DNA of 64,000 nt from Cardiocondyla obscurior. Lineage: Eukaryota; Arthropoda; Insecta; Hymenoptera; Formicidae. Position 1 is the stretch's first letter. The number at the start of each line of letters is the position of its first letter. A program made the position numbers and the translations under genes. The notes beneath the pieces were generated by a model, which was given only the letters and a program-made list of their open reading frames with translations, had not been told where the DNA came from and made no database searches. Below, piece by piece: positions 13,770-28,760 of this stretch. The stretch lies in assembly GCF_019399895.1 (NCBI RefSeq), contig NC_091871.1, forward strand, positions 5,237,001 through 5,301,000. The letters run 5' to 3'.

Positions 13770-16700
13770 AAAACTGACGGCACACGTTACGACATACGTT
13801 TTCGTGATTACGTAAATTAAAGCGCGATGTTTACAGCGGCCACACGCGGAACGGGCTCTATAACGCGGACGCGCGAAATTTCGCGATGTTTTATAAACGC
13901 GCGCACGCGTTATCGCGCGATATCTACGCGTCGCGGTACATCGGATGGACGGCAACCCGGCGATGCACTTATCCGTCGTCAAATTATCGCGCGGTTCATC
14001 CGGATGATGGACCGTTCACCCGGCCGACGTAATCTCGCGCAATTTGTCACGAGGGCGAACTTCGTTCGCGCAAAGCTTTCCCTCCTCTTTCCCTGCGTGC
14101 GAGCGGCCGCTGTCGTTTCGTCCGGCGGCACAAATGCGCCACGAAAAACGCACGAATTGCGCGGCGATCGAATTCCACCGCGACTTCTTACAGGGATTCC
14201 ACCGAGCCGGGGTCCCCGCGAGATCGGCCGGACGGCCGTTTGCATTCCTGCGATCCCGGCGATTATATCGTCGTGACGCGCCATTCGGCTGCGAAGGCAA
14301 AGACGGCACGACGCGCGCCTCGACGCCGCTTAGGCGATTTAGTCGTATTAAGATTTTAATTTCCGATGCAATAATCGCACTTCCGGGACCGCGTTGCGTT
14401 TGCGCGAGCGCGTGTTACGAAAGTAAAATTGGTATTTCATTGAACTTTCCTATTAAAATTTGTGCAGAAGAAGAGAAGAGAGAGAGATCGTTTAACATAA
14501 ACTCGAACGAGAAAATTATATAATTTCAAAATCTTACGCAAGTCTTACGAAAATTTTACGAAAGACAGAAAAAAAAATCAACTTAATTTACGTTACACTG
14601 CCAAGACGAACGCGGATTCTGATGAAACATTATTGAAACCTCAATGCAACGAGCTCCCGCGGTCGACATTACCGCTCCAGACTTGACATTGACCTCTTCC
14701 CTAGGAAACTGTTCAACTCTGATAGCCGAGACAGCGTTGCGAAAGTTAAAGAACAGAAGGCTACGGCGAGCGGGAGTAAGAGAAAAAGAGAGGGAAGAGA
14801 TCGCGGCGTAGAGTTTGTAATTGCCGCTACAGGCTATCGCCGGCGCCGTCATGCGAATTCGCACAATGTAGCAACACGCAATCGCCGGCGATTTTTGCTC
14901 CTTTCTTTTTTTTTTCTTTTTCTTTCTCCATCGCGAGTATCGTGAGCGGCGGTATACGTCCGCGGAACGGCCGATCGCGCGTCGGCGGCGACGAAGAGAA
15001 GAACGACGATAGCCGTGAGGTAGAGAGCGTGAGATAGAGAGAAACGCGAATGAAAGAGGAAGAAGAGGACAAAACGGAGATCGAACGAGGCGAGAGAAAG
15101 AGAGAACACGAAGAGAGACATACGCGCATAACTGAGGCGATAAAACGCCCACACGTATACCACCTTGGTAACTGTCGCCGGGGCAATTGAATTAATGCCA
15201 GCCTACAAATTGAAGCCCGGTGTGGGATCTCCAGCGCCGAGAGGCTCCGCTGCCTCGATAATTGCTGGAAAGTGGCGCGCGCGCCGCGGGAACGATCGCT
15301 GCCGGCGCGACTCCGCTCGCGATGACGATCCCGAAGCAATATCGCGAGGTATTATTCGGGCACTCGGCTGAGGCTCGCGAGGCGCTAATTGACGAGACGT
15401 TCGCGCTTACTCGCCACCGCGTCGCGATGCCGCGGTTTCATTCGGGATATCTCAATCGATGGAAGGCTCGTCGTTTTAAGATAAAATGTAATGTGAACCA
15501 CGCGCGTCGTCGCATTGCCAGGAATTATCATTGAGTAATTATGTACGGTGTAATTAGGTGTATATGTTACATATTGCATATGTTACATATGTAATAATTT
15601 CGTAAGGAAGTTGGGTAAATTAAGAGTGTAGATTACGTGAAATCTCAGCGTCTTTCCTTCAAATAGAGAATGCTCACAAGTTTTAAAAAATCGCGAGATA
15701 AATGACTCGCGTTTAGAAACTTTGAAACAACGCTGTCTTAATTAATTGTACATTACCGAGATAATTAAAATAGTGCGGTTTTTAATCTTTTCAATTTTTT
15801 TTTTCTTTTTATTTTATTATTTTTTTTTTTTCGTTAATAACTTTTTGAGGAATAGTGAGCGACGGATAAAAGCTCCCGTTAGTTACTCAGGGTCGCGTCC
15901 TTGATAACATCGAGGTCAACGAAATCGGCGAGGTCGTCGTAAAACGAGCAATCGCCATTATTTCCTAAAAACTTTACCGGCACTTCAACGGCGCTACTAA
16001 AAATCTCACTTCATTATCCCACTTTACGTGCCCCTCGCAAAAATATCCCGGGGCTTGTAAAACCGAAATTCGGGTGATACGCGCGCCGAGCGACCCACCG
16101 ATCTATCGCGACGAGAATATTCGCGTTGTCAATTTACGTTTATGCGGAGGTTTGCGATAAGTCACGCGGTCCAGAACAAGAGTGATGGCTGAGAAAAAAT
16201 GGGACGCGGGGAGAAGGACGGGGGGCGAGCAAAAGGACGAGCGTTCTCGATAAAGTAAAAGAAAGACCGCCGGGAGATTTGTCGTCGCATCCACTCGTGC
16301 GGAATATTACAACTCGGTGACATCTGTGTTAGGACAGTTCCGCTTTAAAAAGAATACTTTAAAAGCCAGAGGGTTTATAACGGGGCGGCCGGGCGGGGGT
16401 ATACAGCGGAGAGAGCGGCGTATAGTATAGGGAAGGAAGAACTACATATAGAGGTGTAACGAGCAGAACTCAACTCACGAACTCACTCCCAGTTTTTAGT
16501 GGCAACTTGTTGCTCTATGCCCATTCATACGGCTCTAACTCCCATTACGTCACGTCACATCAACTTATAATAATGGTAATAGCGGGAGAGTGCGGCTGCC
16601 GGCGCTGCGAAACCCGAATTCGAAACACGATTATTCGTATCTCCGGCGGGGTCGGGGACAAAACATTTCTGCCCCGTCCCGCGCCACCCCTCCACCCCTT

Positions 16701-19399
16701 CGCCCGTTTTGACGGATCAGCGTTAAACGGATTTACATACGCGCGCATTCCCCCCCGCTTCCCGTTATTCACGGAAACGATTCCGCGATACGAATCGCGC
16801 GTGCTATTTGACATTTAACCCACCGTCGGCTTTATGGATCGCCGTTTAAATACCGCGGAACGGAAAGAAGCAGCAACGCGACTTGGAAAGTAATAAAACG
16901 CGGTATCGACAGGCGGAATATAAAGAGCGACATTTACGAGATGCGCGGATGCGCTTGTAACGTAATTTCAGCGCGCGCGAGGACGTTTGCACCCCGGGAT
17001 GAATTTAATCAGCTTGATGGAGTCCGAAAGAAAGCGGCTTAATGATTTCAAAGGCGCGGGTCCGGGAATTATGAAATGACGGAACGATTGCAGGCTCACG
17101 TCTTTTTCGCGCGAGGGTGTTCGAAACTTTCCGACGATGTCGGAAAGTAGGCAACAAAATTGATTTCCTAATCGTTTTTAAGCACACGGAGCACTGAGCT
17201 AGATTAATGCTCGCAAATATTTTATATAAGAAACGTTAATATCCCAATACCTGACGCGGCGGTCGTGAACTCTCGCTAACGTAAAAGTTGAGCGAAAAAT
17301 CTCGAGGTAAAGTTCGGGAATTCTGAAGAAAAGGCGGCAAGCCGTTACCAAGTTTTACTTTCTTTGGTTATTGCGGAGACGAGTCAATCACCGAGCAAAA
17401 CGATACGGAGAAAGTAAAAGTGTTTCCCATTGATACTTTCAGAATGACCTATTTCAAAAGCGCAACGCCAGTGATAAGTTCGAACTGCAGTTGTGTGTTG
17501 CTTACATCAATTACGTTACACTTATCGATTACGTCTACTTGGCGTCTACTCGACGAAAATGTATTTATCGATAAACGCACAGTGACAACGTGCGATATAG
17601 TGCTACGCTGATAGTACGTGGCGCGATTAATTTATGAATATTTTATTAATATGCGGACGCTCTCTTATCGCGCGTAATTTCGCAAAATGGCATCGGGAGA
17701 GAAGGCGGAAATAAACTTACGATACTTTTATCGCGTTGAGTCAGCGAATGCTAGGATCTATAAATACAAATCGACATATAACTAAATATGTAACGTGTCT
17801 CCGCTTCCTATAGAGGATGTTATTTTATCTCCGTCTCGCTTGTTTTACGCGATAGCGATGTAACAAGGTGGAAAAGAGGATCTCGGGACCAATGAAATTT
17901 TCACTGCCAGATCGAAACTAAATGGCAATAGACTATTAATAAATGTCGGTTAAGGTTTGCAAGTTTAGTAACATTCAACCAAAACTTGCTCGACGCGACC
18001 GACTCGTATTCGCACGAATAAAGCAAGCGCTACCGATAAGAAAATAAACCGCATATCGCTTCTCGCAACATCTTACACTATCTCACTTCCGTACACGACG
18101 AGAAAAAGCAGAGAGATTTCGCGAATCTTTGTGCGCGCGATACTTCTCATTAATTTTTAATGCCAGTTTCGCGATCTCCACGAAATCTTGCCCCAATTAG
18201 ATTCGCGGTGAGTTTAAAGTGTTATCAAAGTGACAAGTTAATCAAGGAATTGGACTTGAGATTTTCACGCTTTATGTTTCCCGGGATTGAGATGACGCGG
18301 CGAAGTTCAGCCTGAAGGGGAAAGCCTCGAAATCAAAATTTTTATGGGCGCTTTTACGTCGCGCGAGTTGCCGCGAGAATTGGCGATGCCGGCTGTTGTA
18401 AACAGCAATTTGAGTGGTAGTTCCGCACGCGAAATTACGTCACGCGCCGAGAACGTAAAGCCGAAGAATGCGGAACGTGACAGTATTTTATGAAAATGCA
18501 TCCCGAGTATTTTGCGCGCTTTGCGACGTCTCGAGTGTAGCCGCGAGTAACGTAACTCGGATATATCGCCGTAGTGGCTCCTGCTACTGGCCAGCCATCG
18601 ACACACGCCCCTATGCCCGAGGCTCGCGCGAAATGGGTCCCCGCGAGGCGTAACGTAGAACGTTTTCAGGGCCTCGGGCAGGGCAGATAGGAGGTAGTTA
18701 GCAGAGGCAGGCTCGTAAGATTTCGGTGTGGTGGTACATGTACCTCATCCTGTCCACCGCGCCGACGTTAAGCTCGCTTCACACGCGGATCAGCGAATTT
18801 CTCCCACGGCTAAACGATTTATTAATAACGACGAATACATCTTTTGGCGATTAATAATTTTATAATGCGTATATCGTATACAATATAGTAATATTCCTGT
18901 GTAATTTATAATCAAGTCTGGCTATTCTTATAAAAAAGGGAAAAATTATGCAGGTGTCCGTCGTACGTAAAAGCGTTTAGTTTTAATTTTAATCTCGAAA
19001 TTTTTTATCTCGATCACCGAATCTAATAAGAATGCCGAAAGCCGACGCCTGTTTTTAGAAGTTTTCGCTCGCAGAAAATTAAAAGTTCGAAGTACAAGGT
19101 TCTATTTAAAAGAAAAATCACAATCTGAAAAATCCAACGACCAGACGACGAAGATCTTAGATCAGTTTAATGAAAATTGGTATTAGTTATTAAAAATGTA
19201 TAGTTTCCGATATTAAAAGCTTGATTCTTGCATTCAACGTTATCGCTTGCAAATGTAAAATATATCAAGATTCCTGCGTTTGAAAGATCAAACGATTGTG
19301 AGAATTAGACATCTCTGCGGAGCACTTCGCAAGCATTATGCCAATTTATTCCTTAAAACTTATCAGTAAGTGTAGGCGTGTTTTGTGCACGCCGCTTAA
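13770..19399. other. Non-coding stretch, no gene seen
   Basis: Alternating CpG-rich (13820-14420, 14850-15480, 16080-16950) and AT-rich sequence. Nothing on either strand resolves into a domain or spliced reading frame. Near 15556-15590 there is a short palindromic patch around ATATGTTACATAT. Long intronic or regulatory sequence is the simplest reading. Confidence 0.6.
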
Positions 19400-19594
19400 G
19401 TGTTGGGTCGCCCACCCGCGGAATACACACACACGAACGTGGGATCGTTATATACATGCAGCTCGCGTTGCACATACTTGTGTTTGCCTCTCTCGCTTGC
19501 CCCTCTTTTCCCTTGCCCACCCAGCCTATCACTCTCTCTCTCTCTCTCTCTTTCTCCTTCTCTCCACCCTCGAGTACCGTTGGCTCTTACCTCT

Positions 19595-19625
<31 letters not shown>

Positions 19626-20760
19626 TCCTCTTTCTTCTCTATCTTCTATCTCCATCGTGCTCATCGCAAACGCGTTCACCCTTCTTCGTCGTTCGTTTCG
19701 GACCAGAAGACCGAAGGCATCGATCGGACGATTTTCCTCGGGGTTTTCCTCGGCGACGACCACCCCGCGACGAGTCGAGAAATTGCTCTCAGGGCTCCCG
19801 ATTCGAGCGTGGAAAAAAATTCAGGTCGATCGAACGCACTCTCGCGAGAAGGACGATGGGAAAGAGGAGTGGGAGCGAGGGTGGCTGGCAGGGGTCGGGT
19901 GGCGTGAGAGGGCCGCGGGCGGAACAGGGGGAAGAAGGGGGGAGGGAGGGGAACGGACGGCGAAAGGAGAGAGCGAAAGAGCGAGAGAAAGAGCGCGGGA
20001 TAGAGGGAAAAGGGTGTCCCCAAACGAAGCACGGACATCGCGGATCTCCTGACGGATTTACGTCGGGGGAACGAACGAGGTCACGGACTAGAGAAAGGGA
20101 AAAGCCCGCCGCGCTAGGCGCGGCGCAAAACTCTAACTCGCGCGCCGCCAATTGTATCAGCCTTGAAGTCGAAACCTATCGGGCCGCCAGGTTCTCTTTT
20201 TTTTTTTACTCCCCCCTCTTTTCCCTTCTTTTTTTTTCCTGTTCTTTTTTTCTCGCGCGTTCGCGACGCGGTTCGTCGAACGCGTCGAGCGAGAGAAGCA
20301 TCGGGGACGATTCCGCGCGGTCCGCGCCAAACACGCGATAACGGATCTTATCGGCACGCCGCGAAACGAGTTCGTTCCAGTTCCACGCTCGCCAATTACG
20401 ATCCTCCGGGGCCGTTATCGTGCGCTACTCGCTCGCGCTCGCCTGCCTTTTCATCACGTTACGCGAGGGACGCGAAAGAGGCGACAATAAACGGGAGCTG
20501 TGGCTGCGTACGGCCCTGCATTTCGGCAAACTCGCTGTCGCCGCCCGATAATTCGAGCCACCGCAAACTCGGCGTCTGCTCGCGACGCGCGTTCGCGGCG
20601 CGACGCGACGCGCAAAGTTGGCGGGCGACCGGCGTGGAATGAGATCGCCGCTGTATCCGGAGATAAATACGCCGAGGGAGAGAAAGAGGCATAAAGAGAA
20701 AGAGAGAGAAAGAGAGAGAGAGCGAGCAAGCGAGAGAGAGAGAAGGGGGAAAAAGCGCAC
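19400..20760. repeat. Pyrimidine/purine low-complexity block, (CT)n and (GA)n
   Basis: (CT)n tracts lie at 19532-19551 and 19591-19625. After an interval of CpG-rich sequence come GA-rich tracts at about 19900-20010 and 20694-20750. The 313-codon plus-strand frame and its partners are shadows of these tracts: they run Ser-Leu-Ser-Leu and Arg-Glu-Arg-Glu with no domain. I do not call them genes. Confidence 0.8.
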
Positions 20761-23700
20761 CGGCAAGTAGCAACCAGGTGATATCGTCCCGCTCGCCTCG
20801 TTTCGCGCGGTTTTATTCCCGAGAATAAGGACGCTTAAATTTAATGAGTCGTCGATACCCTTCTGCCTCACTCGCGCCGTATGCCGTATCGGTAACGATC
20901 AACGTTTTGCGCCAAAAAATATTATCGTTATTATTTCCATTGCCCATTCGTGCATCACATTTCGACAATAAGTATCTTTTTCGCCGACGACAAATATGAA
21001 ACGAGAATTTCTGCATCTATGCATTAATAGAAATAATTGCAACACCAATTATACACTTTTGGACTGTGTTTTATTCGTAATATTTTACGTATTTTTTTTT
21101 TCTCCCTCCCCTTTATTTTACACGATGTTATTTCCAGCATATCGGCATGTGTGACATCAAAGCATTATTTCCAAAAGTCTGCTCGGTACAAGAAGCAAAG
21201 GTACCATTCGGCGCTATCAATATCGCCCGATATCGCTGGAAACTTGGCGAGTCTCATCGCGATTTCGATGCAACTTTTACGTGACGCCTCGAAATAAGAG
21301 CCGCGTTCGCGCGGCAGGCGGTAAGTGCGGGAGGAAGGCAGCGCCGACTGAAATTCAATTGGATCGGGCCGTATGAGATAGGGAATCTCGCGTTTCTATC
21401 TTACGACGCTATTACGTCGATTATGATGCCTTTAGCGCTCGATGATACAGCCATCGACCGGCTTAACGTGTCGCCCGGCCCGTTTAACCCGCGCTTAGTT
21501 CGATCTTTAGCCGTGCATTAAAGTTCAACGTCGGAAATGCCATGCGGCGGACGCGCAATAAACCCAGCCCCGATCGGAGATTGATAATTCCAAAATTCGG
21601 CGCGACGACCTAACCGGCAACGACCGCGTTCCGATTTCCACGCGGAACGCGATAATGTTGTCACCGTAGAACGGTATCGCATTAATGATTTCGCGTCGGT
21701 GATTGCGCGGGGGAGGAGGAGAAAGAGGGGGAGGATGAGGAAAAATATCGAACGCGAACGCGCGATCGAAGTATCGCGATAATCTCCGAGCAACGGGCGT
21801 CTCGCTTCCTCTTCGTCAGGCCGCGCTTAATTAAAGGCCCGCGATCGAAAATGCGCCGCGAGATAAAACCGCGGCTCCCACCCCGCCTTCGATTTCAATT
21901 TTGACCTCTGATCTCGCGCTGCGTCAGAATAGTCGGGAGTCTCGCGACCCATTATCGCCCGTTATTAGTCGTTTAATAAATTACTGCGAGAACGCCGACG
22001 GGAAGGCGCGAGGGGGAGGAAAAAAGATCGGGCGGCTGATCGCGGAACGGACGACGCTCATTAATTCTAACGACCCGGCGGACGGATAATGACGCGTACG
22101 CGTCGTGACTATTCCTCGATTCGCTTGATTCAGCGGCAAAATGACACCGTTAACCTCGCGCGCTCGGTGATAACAAATATCGAGAGGGCAATTATCGCGC
22201 AATCTTTGTTTCGTTTTCTCCCGCTTGCGTCCGCCTTTTATTTTCACTGAAACGATTAGTGGCCAAATGTAATAAAGGCCAGGGTAAAGTACTCTTAAGC
22301 AGAAATTATCCGGTTAACATCCCGTAACTAAGTTTCGCAAGTTTGCACAAATACATAATAATCCGCGAGAACTCTCCGTGAATATCGTGTTAAAGCGGCA
22401 GGGTGATTGTAATTGCTAATCTCGAATCGCAAAGAACGCGATATGAAATTAACGCTCATAAATGCTCGTTTAACTGTTTAAAAGTTGTAAAAAGGCATCA
22501 TTATGACTTCCTTCCTATACTTTATTATTATTACTTGTTAATTTTTTTTTTTTTTTTAATGGTACGAAAAATTAATTATAAATTATTATTTCTTGTTTAA
22601 CAAACGCGTATTTAATATTTTATACGACTTAACGTAAATTTTTTAGACTAAGTATTTACTTCAAAAATTGGGAAAAGAACGTCGTTACGATATAACCGTT
22701 TCCACCCGTTAATTATGCAAGAGTCGCAAGAACAAGGTGTCTCCGTCGAATTTGACGGATGATCGAGCGACGATCAAAGGATCACGAGTAGACTAACATA
22801 CATACGAAGTTTCGTATCGATTTCGGCCGCGCGGTCCATCAGCTCGCAAACTCCAAGAGAGCTCGAAGACTCGCTAGAAAGGGTTCGCGAGGCTGCCACG
22901 TGGATAGCTGAGCCCGGGATTTTACGGGAACAACGTCACCGCGCGGTTTATCTCCCTCATTCTTTCGCGTCTCTCTCTCGCCGAAGGCGTAGTCGTGGCG
23001 AGAGTCTCGTGACGTCACCACCGGCCGTTCCGCCCTGTGTACGCCACGTAATCGCCGTACGCGTATTACGCACGTGCGTGAGCGCGGCTCTTTCTCCCTC
23101 GCGAACGCGCGCGTGAAGCTTTACGTCGGCCGGTAATTTTCGTTCGCGCAAAAATTCCCGCGTGTCCCAGATCGACCTTTCGTCGCGCACCGAGGCGGCC
23201 CGGGGATCGGTCATTACATCGGCCGTCCCTCGGGGTAATCCCGTTCTAATCATAAATAACACGTGCGCGCAGGCGGAGGGTGGTCGCCGTGGGTCGACCG
23301 GGATATTGTTGTGCGCGGCGGCGCGCGTAAGCGTTATTTTTGCAAAGCCGATGCGTTCGCGAGATGCGGAGTTTGGAGGGCATTATGTCGCGGCAGGGTG
23401 AGAGCAAAAAAAAAAAAAGAAAAAAAAAGGCACAGCGAACGCCGTAGGAAAATATAACACGGGCACTCGCTCGTAAATAATTTGACAAAGGGGCAGATAT
23501 AATATGTAAACGAGAATATTAGCGCTTTCGGGACGAACCGATTGAAATTAGAAGCCATCAGTGCCGACGTTCGCGATAAAGTCTGTTCGTGATCTCGAGT
23601 CTTTAAAAGAGTAGACTTTAATCAAATGCCATTCGGAAACAGTAACTTTAATTATTGTCCCCATTCGAAATGCCGCACTAAATACGACGCCATTGTTAAT

Positions 23701-24050
23701 ATGATTGACGCAATTTAATCGAAATATCGTGGCCAGGCTTTGCTGTAAAAGCGGTGAAAATTATGGGAAGATTCGAATCACGCGCACAACAGAAGGAAAA
23801 CTAAATTGCGTTAAAGCGAGTGAAGATCAGTTCGCGGATTGTCTCGGAGGAAGTTGACTCGCGGCAAATCGAGGTCTCGTTCAACAACGCCACCGATCCG
23901 CGGCAGGTTGCGTTACCGTGACGAGGGAGAAGAGTTCCGGAAAAGGTAAAGCCGTCGCGGCGAGACGCTTATCTCGTTTATGTTAATGAAAGAAGACGCC
24001 GCGGTGATACCAATTTTAATCGTATCTTCGCCGAGGGATCGCGGAATCGT
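20761..24050. other. Non-coding stretch, no gene seen
   Basis: CpG-rich and AT-rich segments alternate, with A/T homopolymers at 22542-22558 and 23406-23428. No coding exon, RNA gene or mobile element could be supported. Confidence 0.6.
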
Positions 24051-25172
24051 CGAAATTGCGTGAGTATCGTCGAAACGATGGCGTGGCCTTTCTTCCTGGG
24101 GAATACTGAAAATATCGAGAGCCGCGCGCGCCAAGGTATTGAGATCGGATCGACCGCCCGGTATATCCGCGATCTCGTCGAATCGGCGCTCCCGACAAAG
24201 AAACGCCACCCTCGGCCTTCCTCCCCGAACCCATCGCGTGCACCGTCGCCATCATCTTCGGCGTATACATAATTTCGCTCGGTCGCTCCCTAATCGACTC
24301 CTCGCGCTCTACCTTTCTTCCTCTCTCCCGTACCTTGGTCTCGCTCTCCCGTCCGGCGTTCTCGCGTATCAGGTGCGTCACGAAGCTCGCCGAGAGCCCC
24401 GGAGGCATCGATTTCGATGGCCAACGTCGCAACCCGGCTCAACGTCGTAAGAAACTCGTCCGCCTCCCTCTCCCAGGCCGTCCCTACATCGCCGGCGGTA
24501 ATTTTGGACCCGGTTGCCGGTCGGCTCGCGCGAGAAAGGAGACGACGAGGCGCTGCTTTCTCGATACCTCGATCGCACGGCGAGATCGAGGTGGAAGAAG
24601 AAGAAGCTTCGGAATGGGGTAGATGCTGGTGCTCGGGGGATCGAAGGTGGACGAGGGGTCGCGAACGACGAGGGGGGAAACCCGCCACGGCCGTGTGACG
24701 GAGGACATAGAGGGTGCGAGACGAAGAGTGGTAGAATAGGGTGGCCAGAGAGGGTGGCGGCGAAGGTGGTTGTGAAGGGTGACCCGAGGGTGGCCGGACG
24801 AAGAGGGCCGGCGGAAGAGGTGGAGGGATACCTTGCTGGAAACGCGTCGGTTCGCCGGCACGCTAAGTATAGGCGTCCTCGCGACGCCGGCCGTCAATAT
24901 ACTACCCCTAACTAACCCCCCGGGGGGTCCGTGGGTGGTGTTGCTGACGGAGAAAGGCAGGCAGATCGTGCAGAGCGAGCGGATCGAGCGAGAGGGTGGA
25001 AGAAGCAGGAGAACGCGCGATGGCGCGCGAGGGACGCTTGAGCGAGAAAGGGCGGAGGGACGACGAGGATCGCGAGACACGGTCGTGGTTCAGAGAAAGA
25101 AGGATAGAGCATTAGAAGGGAGAGGATGGCGGATGCTTGTGCACGAGGGGTCGTCGCCGTTGCCGACGCTAA

Positions 25173-25207
<35 letters not shown>

Positions 25208-28200
25208 TTCTCTTCGTCGGACGAAATCGTGCTTTAAAGCGGATGGATCCAAGTAGGAACGCGCGCGCTTGTCGAGGCGAATCGTAAAAGATGGACGCGA
25301 GCTGGGCGATCCGTCGTCTAAATATATCGCTCTCTCATCGACGTATCTCGCCGGCGACGTCGTGTATCGCGCGTTCGCTCGCGATTCGTGCCCGCGGCGT
25401 GGAAAAAGAAAAAAAAAAATCCTCGAGGGGAAAAAAGAGAGAGAGAGAGAGAGAGAGAGTCTCTTCGCGTGGAGATCGCGGATCTCCGGATTTATACACG
25501 GTACAACGTCGTTACAGAGCGTCGCGCTCACAGGGAACGAGCGAACCGGGCGATGATCAAAGTAGGACGCTCGAAAGCACGGATCGAAGCGCTGATTAGT
25601 CGAGGCTTCGAGCGAGGTGCTGCGAGATAGCGCTTTTCGGAGCGCCTCGATGTCGTGCCGCCGGTGCCGCGCGGCGTATCGAGGACGTTATCCGTGGACC
25701 CGGGTATCTATGTGTGCGTGCGCGTGTATGTGTCCCGCGGCGTGTGCGCGCGCGAGCCTCTCACGTACACGTTTCCGCGCACGGTCGTGTGCGAGAGCTC
25801 GCGAGGGAAGATGGAACGACGGACCGAGAGAGAAGCGCGGTCGGTGACGAAGGGGAGGAGAGTTCACTCTCGCGGGTACGAGAGGGCGACAGGGAAAGAG
25901 AGAGCGAGGAAGAGAGAGAACGCGAGAGCGTCAACCGATGCGAGGGGTGGAGAGAGAGAGGGACGGGACGAGGGCCTAAATCAGGGGCGATCGCGCTGAG
26001 CGACGTCGCTATCTCTGAATATGCGAACCACTATTTGGCGTCCGCGGCGCGCACGTACCTAAAGGGAGAGAGAGAAAGAGAGGCGACGAAGAGGAGAGAG
26101 CGAGAGAGAGAGAGAGAGAGTATTCCGTATTACTAGATACTAGATAGTACCTAGCCTCTGCCCGTAGCCTATGTACTACCTCGCTCGTCCCCGTAGAGAC
26201 GCGCGTGTAAGTGCGCGAGGTGGAAAACGCCTTGCACATACACATGCGCGCGTGTACATACGTGCGCGTATATATGCACGTCTATGTACGCGCGTGCATG
26301 TGCACGTGTGCTTACACCTACGCGGTTACATGCCCTGCGAACCGTGCACACGAGAGCCAACGGCGAGAGCATCGAACATGCCGGCATCCCTTCGTCCCGT
26401 GTGTACGCGGTGTGCGGAAAACTGCGGAATAAAGTCGAACCTTCTCGCGGCCTCGACTACCGTCGTCTTCGTCGTCGTCGTCGTTGCCGTGGCGCGCGGT
26501 TTTATCGCGCGGCATCATTACGTGCGCGCCGTACCAACTCGAGAGGACGTGTACTATACGGAGGGGACGTTCGTTAAAGGCGAATATCGAAAAATGAGGG
26601 CCGCCGCGCGGAAGACGCACGACCGGGCTCGTCGAAGCACCGGAGATTATTTGGCTTCACGTCCATTCCACGACGCTGTCTTTACGACCCTTTTTTCTCC
26701 TCCCGCCGGCATTCGTACTTTTGAAAACGCGAGATACGCGCGCCGTGGACATGCTCATTAACGTAAAATATCGAAATGAGAAATAAGCGCGGTGAAGGAC
26801 TATCAGACCGCTTATCTTTGGCGCGCCGTCGTTCGTCGTGCATTTTCGAGACACGCGCGACATTTCGAGGATGTTTCTGCATACGGGCGACCGGGCAGCG
26901 GCGACGAGATCGAAAGAAAAACCTCGTGCTATTTCGAGGTCGAGCACATCCAGCGCGGCCGCGATGTAAAAGGCGTCCGCGGATCCTCGCCCCGTTGTGA
27001 AACTGGTTTACGGTATTTTCTCGATAATCCCGGCGACGAGCGATTGCCCGGTTTTCGCGCGGTTAATCGAGATTTCCACCTAATTTGAGGCTCGTAAGCG
27101 CGCTCGCGCGCGGCGTCTTCTTCTGTCCCTTGTCGCGCGAAGCCGCCGGTCGACGACGAAGGCATTAAACGCGTCTATTTTTGCGCGCCGCGTTCGCGAC
27201 AAAGCGCGGCGCGACGAGGCGAGGCCTCGACTCTCTCTTTCTCTCTCTTTCTCTATTCCTCTCGCACGTCCACGTTCCGCGACGCGCGAACAACGCGGTG
27301 ACGTCAGTATTTACGCGCGATGACGCGTCTCGCGCTCCCGGGAGGGACGCGTGGGCGAGAAAGGGTGCCATCGGCAGAAACGTTATATTCGACGGTATTT
27401 AACGCGGCCGGCGTCGCCGGCGTTAAACGTTATCATGCACGTCATAATTGCTCCCGGTATGCGCTTCCGCCCCCCGGCTCCGCCACGGCCGCCGCCGATG
27501 TCGCCGCCGCCGCGTGGGCAGCCGCCCGACGAGTTTCAAACTTTGTCGTGCAACTGAACGGATTATAACGCGTTGATTGTGCGCGGGACGGGAGCGCGAG
27601 GCAACAGAGAAAGAGGCAGCTCAAAACTTTATAAACACTACGTAACGGGGTGGCGTTTCCGCGGCGAGAACGCGAGAAGTTGCCTGGAAGTTGCCCTAGA
27701 AGATCGACTCTTGAGGCGCGACTTTTTACGGCCGAAATCCGCGTTCCCGCAGTAAAGCGATGCGAGAAATATGAAGCGCGTATGATCGCCGAAATTTCGC
27801 GGGATCGTGGAATTATCGCGTCAACTTTTTTACCGCCTTCGTCCTGCGAACGTAAGTCGACCTGTTGACGATTTCGGGATATTCGCCACCTCGGGAAGAA
27901 TTAAAAAAAAAAAAAAAAAAAAAGTAAAAATAAAAATAAAAATAAAAAAGAAAGAAAAAGAAAAGAACCCGCCGCGTCACGGCGATCGAAGAGACCCCAA
28001 AAAACCGGTGGACGCGTATCGGCCGGCGATCGTTACACACAAGCGGCGTAACATACGTACACGCGGCGCGATCGGGGCTCACTGTACTCTCTAACGAGCG
28101 GTACACGTGTTCTGACGTCTGCGCTATAAAATACATACGGGCACGCGCTTACGGGAATTCACGTATGTGCGCCACTACCACGGTGCGAGACACGCGAACG

Positions 28201-28760
28201 AGCGAGCGAGCGAGCGAGTGCGAGCCGGCCGGCCGGCTCGTTGGAGGCTCTAGAGCCGGTTTTCAATGAGCGAGCGGGCCGGAAGAAGAGGGAGAAACGG
28301 CGTAATACAGAGAGAAAGAGAACGCGGAAGGGGATGGAAGAGTAGGAGGAACAGGAGGAAGCGAGGGTGAGCGAGGGCGGACGCGCGGAGGACGAGGGAA
28401 CGAGAGAAAGATAGAGAGCGAGAAAGAGAGAGTGAGAGTAGGAGGAAAGTGGAGGGACGGAGGGAGGAACATAAACCCTTATCGAAATCGTGATTCACCC
28501 CACATTCTCCGGAGACCCCCTAACCTATTAACATCCATATCACAATAACAGATACACGTGTACGCCGCCGCTGTATTCCCACACCGTCTCTCTCGTTCTC
28601 CACTCGCTCTCTTCGTCCGTTTTTGCGTCGCTCGCATTCATAATTGCTCGCGGCGTATCGCGAAAAAAAAAAAAAAAAAGAAAAACTAGGATGAGATAAA
28701 GAGCGAGAGAGGCGACGGGGAAAAAGAGAAAGAGAGAGAAGGACCGGCAAAGTGGCCATT
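24051..28760. repeat. CpG-rich low-complexity DNA with CGT, GA, CA-like and GCGA repeats
   Basis: A (CGT)n tract of about 11 units lies at 25173-25206. (GA)n tracts are at 25436-25459 and 26102-26120, GCGA repeats followed by a CCGG-rich palindromic patch at 28198-28240, and 21 consecutive A at 27903-27923. Around 25700-25760 and 26190-26330 alternating purine-pyrimidine words such as GTGTGCGCG and CACATACGTG are frequent. Open frames of 100-198 codons here are Arg/Ser/Thr-rich repeat translations, so I see no gene. Confidence 0.7.

Noticed and set aside
19338..20341. 189-313 codon plus-strand frames
   Set aside because: They are produced by (CT)n and (GA)n tracts lacking stop triplets; three frames are open at once.
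24484..25237. Long frames on both strands, one with a Ser run and one with a Thr run
   Set aside because: The runs are readings of the (CGT)n tract; there is no conserved segment outside the repeat.
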